From assembly GCA_003482555.1 (NCBI GenBank), contig DMYQ01000064.1:1-10665 (forward strand): a stretch of 10,665 bases of DNA. Reading direction: 5' to 3'. Made by a program: the position numbers and the translations under genes. Shown here piece after piece: positions 6,846 through 10,665 of this stretch. The notes under the pieces were generated by a model. It saw only the letters and a list, made by a program, of their open reading frames with translations. It did no database searches and was not told where the DNA came from. Within the stretch, counting starts at the first letter, position 1. The number at the start of each line of letters is the position of its first letter. The stretch comes from Janthinobacterium sp. (GTDB lineage Bacteria > Pseudomonadota > Gammaproteobacteria > Burkholderiales > Burkholderiaceae_D).

Positions 6846-7379
6846 ATGATGAAAACGATCGATGCGGGCCGGACGGCGCGCCTGCTGCTGGGCATGGCCC
6901 TGATGGCCGCGGCGGCGCTGGCGCAGGCGCAATATATCTGGTTGGACGCCAAGGGACTGCGCCAATACTCGGACCGCGCGCCGCCGCCATCGGTGCCCCA
7001 GCGCAACATACTGAAGGCGCCGGGCGGGCCGCTCCCGCCCGACACCGGCGCCGCATCCGCCGCCGAACCGGCCGCGGAAAAGCCCGGTGAAAAGGCGGGT
7101 GCCGCGCCGCGCGGCCCGCAAACCACGGCCGAACGCGAGACCGATTACCGCAAGCGCAAGCTGGACGCGGCCGAGAAGGACAAAAAAGACGCCGACGCCG
7201 AGCGTGCCAAGCGCGCGGCCGCCAGCAATTGCAACAGCCTGCGCGCCACCCAACGCAATCTGGAATCGGGGCGCCGTCTGGGCATCACCGACAAGAATGG
7301 CGCTACCGCCTATATGGACGACGCGGAACGGGCGCGCCAGACGGCGGAAGTGCGCGGTGCCCTGGCCGATTGCCAATAA
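6846..7379 (+). CDS. DUF4124-like periplasmic protein divergent from guaB
   Basis: A 177-aa protein with a Sec signal peptide (about 1-24, hydrophobic LLLGMALMAAAALAQA, cleavage before QYIW). The mature protein starts with the DUF4124 pattern: a Trp-containing strand (YIWLDAKG), then a QYSDRAPP motif, as in many betaproteobacterial envelope proteins of unknown function. Residues ~50-90 are Pro/Ala-rich. The rest is a highly charged helix (about 95-130) with many Lys, Asp and Glu, then a small domain with Cys pairs (SNCNSL and the C-terminal ADCQ) that could form a disulfide. The start at 6846 is preferred over an upstream TTG because AGGGG (6833-6837) precedes it at normal spacing and only this start gives a signal peptide. 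From memory, such proteins often sit next to guaB in Oxalobacteraceae. No function is known. Confidence 0.85.
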   Translation: MMKTIDAGRTARLLLGMALMAAAALAQAQYIWLDAKGLRQYSDRAPPPSVPQRNILKAPGGPLPPDTGAASAAEPAAEKPGEKAGAAPRGPQTTAERETDYRKRKLDAAEKDKKDADAERAKRAAASNCNSLRATQRNLESGRRLGITDKNGATAYMDDAERARQTAEVRGALADCQ

Positions 7380-7430
7380 TAATGTAGTGCCGCGGCGCTG
7401 GAAGCGGCGCAGGGCGTCATTGCCACCCCG

Positions 7431-7637
7431 CTAATACAACCGGGACGGCGTGCCCCGGCGCGCCCGCGACGTGCTCAATATGCGTTCGACGAGCCCGTCG
7501 GGCACATGGTTTTCCCTGAAAAACGCGGTGGCCACCGTCTTGCCCAGTGTCTTGTGAAATTGGATGCCGCGCTCGACCAGCGCGGCAGTGACCGCGTCGG
7601 ATCGAGCGTCGTCCCCGGCCGGGGTATTGGTCTGCAT
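7431..7637 (-). CDS. 68-aa protein, last gene of the C39/barrel operon, function unknown
   Basis: A short cytoplasmic protein without signal peptide, membrane segment or cysteine. It has an acidic N-terminal third, a central helix-rich part (VTAALVERGIQFHKTLG) and a basic C-terminus (SRARRGTPSRLY). A strong ribosome-binding site (GGGAGG, about 7643-7648) lies about five bases from the ATG. The gene starts 20 bases after the barrel gene ends, so it is translated from the same message. The pattern hydrophobic helix, AFFRENHVP, GLVERIL looks like a small helical protein rather than noise. I do not recognise the family. A regulator or adaptor for the secretion system is possible, as is an unrelated housekeeping protein. 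No convincing terminator with a T tract is seen in the 51 bases between its stop and that of the convergent DUF4124-like gene. Confidence 0.65.
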   Translation of the reverse strand: MQTNTPAGDDARSDAVTAALVERGIQFHKTLGKTVATAFFRENHVPDGLVERILSTSRARRGTPSRLY

Positions 7638-7657
7638 GATGCCTCCCTATGGTCGCG

Positions 7658-9010
7658 CTAGAATGTCATCGGCAGCCGCACCGACAGCGACACGTCCGGC
7701 GTGTCCCGCGTCAGCCCGGCCCCGACTGAAATATTCAAGGTCTTGCTTTCGCTCAAACGGTAGGAATACCCGATGAGCAAGGTGCCCAACTGGGTGCGCA
7801 CCGAGCCCGGCACGGTGACGCCGTTCTGCTTGGTGCGCCCGATCGAGCTGTGGTCGTAGCCGAGGCTGAGCGAGGCTTTTTCGTTGAGCGCCAGGCCCAT
7901 GCCGAAATTGAAACCGAATACCCCGCCCGGGGCCACCGTGCCCAGCGCTTCCATGTCGCCATTGAGAACCATGCGGTTGACGCCATGACGTTTGACATTG
8001 TACAAATAGCTGACGCTGCCGAAAAACACGGCCGGATCGGATGGAAACAGCCAGGTCAGGCTGGGTTGCAGCGAATAAAAGCCCGAGCCGGTCGGCAAGT
8101 CGCGCGGCAAACCGGTGCCGGTGACGTTCGTGCCGATGCAGCGGGTGACGCAGTCGGTGACCACCTCGAAGGGATCGCGCCCGGTGCGCGTCTTCAGGCG
8201 CAGTCCGGCCACATAATACGGCTTGTCGGCGCCGCCGTCGTTGATTTGGTAACGCCCCGCCAAATCGACGTCGCCCAGCCCCTTGCCACTGGTGTCGAAC
8301 ACATTGTCGACAGCCGTCCCGGTAAACACTTCGCGGCTGACGGTGGCGTCGGAACGGTACACATAGGGCACGCGCATTTCCAGTTCGAGGCGATTGCTCA
8401 CGCCCAGGCGCCCCGTCAACGCCGTGGTGACGACGTTGCGCTTGATTTCACGCACGTCGATCAGGCCGATCAGCAAGGCTGGAATGATGGTGTAACCCAC
8501 CAGAGCCACCCGGTTGCTCGACGAATAGCCGAACTGCGCGGAAGGCTCCAGCACGTATTTTCCTTTGGGCGTGAGCACGCCCGGCTGCTCAAACAGGGGC
8601 GCCACCTCGGGCGGACGACCGTCGCTGGCGGGCGGGCGCCCGACCGCTTGCGCCGGCGCCGCCCGCACCGCCGGCGCCGCCTGGGCATCGGGCGCCGCCT
8701 GGGCCAGCGCTGGCGCGGCGCCCGCGCCCGCGTCCCGCGCCTGGGCGGCCGGCCCGGTGCCGCGCAAGCCGGCCAAGGCCGCGTTGTCGGCTGCGCGCCG
8801 CAGTTCGGCGATGCCGCGTTTTTGCTCGCCCAGCGCCTGGCGCAAGGTGTCCAGCAATTTTTTTTGCTCGGCCAACTGATGCTTCATCGACTCCAGCTGA
8901 TCTTGCAGTTCGCCGCCCGTGGCGCCACCCTGCTGCGCATGGACGGCCGCGCTCAAGATCAGCGCCGATGCGCCGACGACGCCGAATCGCCGTATGTGGA
9001 TATAGCGCAT
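7658..9010 (-). CDS. Outer-membrane beta-barrel with N-terminal coiled coil, FapF-like export pore
   Basis: A 450-aa protein with a Sec signal peptide (1-25, cleavage VHA/QQ). A coiled coil follows at about 34-76 (ELQDQLESMKHQLAEQKKLL and on), then an Ala/Pro-rich linker (about 85-135 with AQAAP repeats). From ~137 come amphipathic strands starting FEQPGVLTPKGKYVLEPS and including ALVGYTIIPALLIGLIDVR. It ends in SVRLPMTF, with the terminal Phe typical of outer-membrane barrels. This layout (coiled coil, flexible linker, barrel) is that of FapF, the trimeric pore that exports Fap amyloid subunits, and the length is similar. A Cys287/Cys291 pair may form a disulfide loop. The chosen ATG has GGGAGA five bases upstream; a GTG at 9052 would bury the signal peptide. 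The gene lies directly after a secreted GG-motif protein and a C39 peptidase. A generic outer-membrane transporter is the alternative. Confidence 0.8.
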   Translation of the reverse strand: MRYIHIRRFGVVGASALILSAAVHAQQGGATGGELQDQLESMKHQLAEQKKLLDTLRQALGEQKRGIAELRRAADNAALAGLRGTGPAAQARDAGAGAAPALAQAAPDAQAAPAVRAAPAQAVGRPPASDGRPPEVAPLFEQPGVLTPKGKYVLEPSAQFGYSSSNRVALVGYTIIPALLIGLIDVREIKRNVVTTALTGRLGVSNRLELEMRVPYVYRSDATVSREVFTGTAVDNVFDTSGKGLGDVDLAGRYQINDGGADKPYYVAGLRLKTRTGRDPFEVVTDCVTRCIGTNVTGTGLPRDLPTGSGFYSLQPSLTWLFPSDPAVFFGSVSYLYNVKRHGVNRMVLNGDMEALGTVAPGGVFGFNFGMGLALNEKASLSLGYDHSSIGRTKQNGVTVPGSVRTQLGTLLIGYSYRLSESKTLNISVGAGLTRDTPDVSLSVRLPMTF

Positions 9011-9030
9011 TATTTCTCCCTGAAATAGAA

Positions 9031-9046
9031 GCCGGCGGACGCCGGC
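9031..9046 (-). promoter_or_regulatory. Hairpin between the GG-motif protein gene and the barrel gene
   Basis: GCCGGC (9031-9036) and GCCGGC (9041-9046) pair perfectly around a 4-base loop, in the 63-base gap before the barrel's ribosome-binding site. There is no T tract. It may stabilise the upstream message end or lower expression of the pore relative to its substrate. This is inference from position only. Confidence 0.35.
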
Positions 9047-9073
9047 GCACACTGCACGTAAACCGGATGTTGC

Positions 9074-9574
9074 TCAATGGGCTCCGACGGCATTGCTGAG
9101 CGCGGTGCGCAAGCTATCCTGGAAATTCATCATTTTGAGCAAGTCGAAACTGTTGACGCTGGCATTGATGACCGTCTGCGTGCGCAGCACTTGATCGTTC
9201 AAGCTATTCTGGATCACCGTACCGGCCAGCGCCTGCGGCATGGCGCCCGCCAAAAACGTGTTACCGGCGCCGTTTTGCAGCAAGTTCAAACCCGCCGCGG
9301 AAGCGGCCGCGCTCGCTTCCTGCCCCGTCAGCCTGGAAACGTCGGCAATATTGAAGGCGCTGCTGGAGAGCACGTTGCCATTGACCGTCACCGTGCGATC
9401 CACCCCCAGGGACATGAGCAGCCCGCCGCCGAGATCGAAGCCGCCGCGCGCCCGCTCCAACTCGGCGTCCCCGACGGCCACCCAGTCCGGGCCGGCGCAG
9501 CGGGCCTGGCCACTCCAGCCCAGCGCGGCGCCAGCCAGCAGCCCGGCCAACACCTTGTTCATGATCGTTTTCAT
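9074..9574 (-). CDS. Secreted protein with double-glycine C39 motif, candidate exported fibre/matrix subunit
   Basis: A 166-aa protein whose first ~27 residues form a Sec signal peptide (KVLAGLLAGAALGW core, cleavage near CAG). Right after it comes GDAELERARGG (35-45), with Glu at -8, Leu at -7, a small residue at -4 and Gly-Gly at -2/-1, the leader rule for C39 peptidases. The remainder would be a 121-residue mature chain rich in Asn, Ala, Ser and Val without cysteine. It has a beta-prone start (VTVNGNVLS), a helical Ala-rich middle, and an IQNSLNDQVLRTQTVIN segment (121-137) resembling the C-terminus of the first operon protein. The ATG is preceded by GGGAGG at 4-base spacing. The gene follows the C39 peptidase by 12 bases and precedes the barrel. 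A subunit cleaved by the peptidase and exported by the barrel is the best inference. It lacks the CxxC of Fap subunits. Confidence 0.8.
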   Translation of the reverse strand: MKTIMNKVLAGLLAGAALGWSGQARCAGPDWVAVGDAELERARGGFDLGGGLLMSLGVDRTVTVNGNVLSSSAFNIADVSRLTGQEASAAASAAGLNLLQNGAGNTFLAGAMPQALAGTVIQNSLNDQVLRTQTVINASVNSFDLLKMMNFQDSLRTALSNAVGAH

Positions 9575-9586
9575 CGTTCCTCCCGC

Positions 9587-10267
9587 TTAAAAATCGCCCG
9601 GCCCGTTTTTCGGCATCGTCAACTGATCCAGACCGCCGCGCTGGATCGCCGCCGACAGCGGGGCCGGCGGTGCCACGCGCCAGTCCACCGCCTCGTTGAA
9701 GCGCACCACACCCTGATGGTCGTGAATGACAAACAGCAGCTTGCTGCGCCACATGGCCTCGAAACTGGCGCGCGCGATGGCGCGCGTGCCGCTGGCCGGA
9801 TCACCTATCAAGACCCGGCCCGGCTGCAGCCCCTTGACGACGACAAAATGGTTGTAACCGTTCTCCGACAGCAAAACGATGGCGGGAAAGCCTGCCTCGC
9901 CCAGCTTCTGCAACGGTAAATGAAAGCCGTCGGCCTTGAACCCCTGCGTCTCAAGGAAACGTTTGATATCGAGCAAAGAAAAGCCTTCCTTCCGGATTTT
10001 CTGCTGATCCCCGTGGGCAAACATTTGTTCAAACACAAATTGTTCCGTCACGGGATAGGCGTAGTGATGGCTGAGCAAGGTGGCCACGGCCGCCGAGCCG
10101 CAACTGAAATCGTATTGCTGGCGCAAGGTGGTCTTGAAGCGGGCTTCCTTGATGCTCGTCAAAGGCACCCGGAAGCGGCCGCCATCTCCCAGGGCGGCGA
10201 GGTCGATGGCGCCAGCCTGGCCCGCGCACAGCGTGGCCGCCAGCAATATCTTGGTGAGCGCGCCCAT
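9587..10267 (-). CDS. Periplasmic C39-family cysteine peptidase (FapD-like)
   Basis: A 226-aa protein with a Sec signal peptide (1-20, cleavage AGA/ID) and one C39 peptidase domain. Catalytic residues are clear: Gln50 for the oxyanion hole, Cys56 (YDFSCGSAAVATLL), His140 (YNHFVVV) and Asp156 (IGDPASG). There are no ABC-transporter domains or membrane helices, so it is a stand-alone secreted peptidase, like FapD of the Fap amyloid operon (similar length), and not a bacteriocin exporter. It should act in the periplasm. The GG-motif proteins encoded on both sides are obvious candidate substrates. It starts two bases after the stop of the previous gene and has no visible Shine-Dalgarno sequence, so translation is probably coupled. 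The start is supported by the signal peptide. The C-terminal ~40 residues (DWRVAPPAPLSAAIQRGG) extend beyond the peptidase fold and have no assigned role. Confidence 0.9.
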   Translation of the reverse strand: MGALTKILLAATLCAGQAGAIDLAALGDGGRFRVPLTSIKEARFKTTLRQQYDFSCGSAAVATLLSHHYAYPVTEQFVFEQMFAHGDQQKIRKEGFSLLDIKRFLETQGFKADGFHLPLQKLGEAGFPAIVLLSENGYNHFVVVKGLQPGRVLIGDPASGTRAIARASFEAMWRSKLLFVIHDHQGVVRFNEAVDWRVAPPAPLSAAIQRGGLDQLTMPKNGPGDF

Positions 10268-10269
10268 GG

Positions 10270-10665
10270 CTATTTGAGCTGCAAATTGACGATGGTGTTG
10301 TTCTGTATCAACACGTTGGCGCCGGAATTCTGGATCACGATGGGGATGCCGGCGGTATTCGTGAAGGCGGCCCCGTCGATGACGTTGTTGCCTGTGGCGA
10401 CGTTGACGGCGGCATTGCCGCTCACCATGCCATTGAGCCTGGCGTCGTTGTTGACGGTATCGGTACCGCCGCGCGCATCTTCCAGCGACGCGGCGCCGAC
10501 GGCGTCGCCGAGGCCGACATGCCAGCGCGGAGCGGCGGCAATCGCGGGCAGGCGCGAGGTGACCGCCAGCGTTGCCCCGTCCATGTCCAGCGCCGTGAAA
10601 CGGGCATCCGCGAAAGGCGGCGCCCCACCGGCGGTCGGCGCCTCGGCCAGCGCTCCCAGCGGCAG
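10270..10665 (-). CDS. GG-motif, Asn-rich exported protein, C-terminal part (5' end beyond window)
   Basis: The frame is open to the right edge, giving the last 131 residues; the ATG at 10584 is probably internal. A first part (LPLGALAEAP to WHVGLGDAV) is Ala/Pro-rich. GAASLEDARGG (residues 57-67) is a near copy of the LERARGG motif of the 166-aa protein: Leu at -7, Ala at -4, Gly-Gly at -2/-1, with Ser replacing Glu at -8. After GG come 64 residues dominated by Asn, Val, Ile, Thr, Ala and Gly, without cysteine (NAAVNVATGNNVIDG, then IQNSGANVLIQNNTIVN). This looks like a beta-solenoid or amyloid-type chain. The gene ends two bases before the C39 peptidase start. It is inferred to be a C39 substrate and a surface subunit. 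The N-terminus, including any signal peptide, is not visible. Confidence 0.75.
   Translation of the reverse strand: MPLGALAEAPTAGGAPPFADARFTALDMDGATLAVTSRLPAIAAAPRWHVGLGDAVGAASLEDARGGTDTVNNDARLNGMVSGNAAVNVATGNNVIDGAAFTNTAGIPIVIQNSGANVLIQNNTIVNLQLK

Noticed and set aside
7380..7430. Bidirectional terminator between the convergent DUF4124-like and 68-aa genes
   Set aside because: A GCCGC/GCGGC pair with a 10-base loop is present, but there is no T tract on either side, so the stem is too weak to call.
7850..9919. Long + strand frames opposite the barrel, GG-protein and peptidase genes
   Set aside because: They mirror strong genes with signal peptides and good ribosome-binding sites, and their products are Arg/Ala/His-rich low-complexity sequence.
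9074..10665. Bacteriocin or RiPP cluster because of C39 peptidase and double-glycine motifs
   Set aside because: The peptidase has a signal peptide and no ABC-transporter domain. The GG-motif proteins are large, with a Sec signal in the visible case, and no modification enzyme or immunity gene is seen. An outer-membrane barrel follows instead.
1..10665. tRNA genes, rRNA genes and CRISPR arrays
   Set aside because: Read on both strands by eye, no cloverleaf with conserved TTCGANNC box at a gene boundary, no rRNA stretch and no regularly spaced repeats were found.

Overview
The window looks like part of a chromosome from a GC-rich betaproteobacterium. Oxalobacteraceae (Massilia, Duganella, Janthinobacterium or Herbaspirillum relatives) fits best, judging from the guaB-guaA pair, the DUF4124-type periplasmic protein divergent from guaB, and the protein sequences. 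This family assignment is inference; no rRNA or other marker gene is present.

Left part (1 to about 3517): the end of an integrated mobile element. A truncated TraG-like conjugation protein (C-terminal part only, + strand) meets a small two-helix membrane protein on the - strand. Next comes a scrap yard: the last ~75 residues of a dead P4-type tyrosine recombinase joined to a frameshifted IS110-family transposase remnant. After it lies an intact P4-type integrase (start 3302, - strand). Its upstream region is rich in inverted repeats, and a TTTACCGTC motif recurs there and inside the gene. A terminator-like hairpin separates it from guaA. The arrangement fits an integrative conjugative element or island inserted at the 3' end of guaA, a known integration target.

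Middle (3518-7379): the core guanylate pathway. guaB (IMP dehydrogenase) and guaA (GMP synthase) run on the - strand from a leader with a consensus TATAAT -10 box. Their 93-nt intergenic gap carries two hairpins. A divergent periplasmic DUF4124-like protein follows.

Right part (7431-10665): a compact - strand operon cut by the right edge. In transcription order it holds (1) the C-terminal part of a protein with an internal LEDARGG motif and an Asn-rich C-terminus, (2) a secreted C39-family cysteine peptidase, (3) a 166-aa secreted protein with an LERARGG motif just after its signal peptide, (4) a 450-aa outer-membrane barrel with an N-terminal coiled coil, and (5) a 68-aa protein. The peptidase plus coiled-coil barrel recall FapD and FapF of the Pseudomonas functional-amyloid (Fap) system. 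The substrates differ, however: both carry a double-glycine-like C39 processing motif and share an IQNS-x9-T-[VI]-[IV]-N segment, and neither visible mature region has a cysteine. The working model is that the subunits cross the inner membrane by Sec, are trimmed after GG by the periplasmic C39 peptidase, and leave through the barrel to form a surface fibre or matrix. This locus is the most interesting part of the window.
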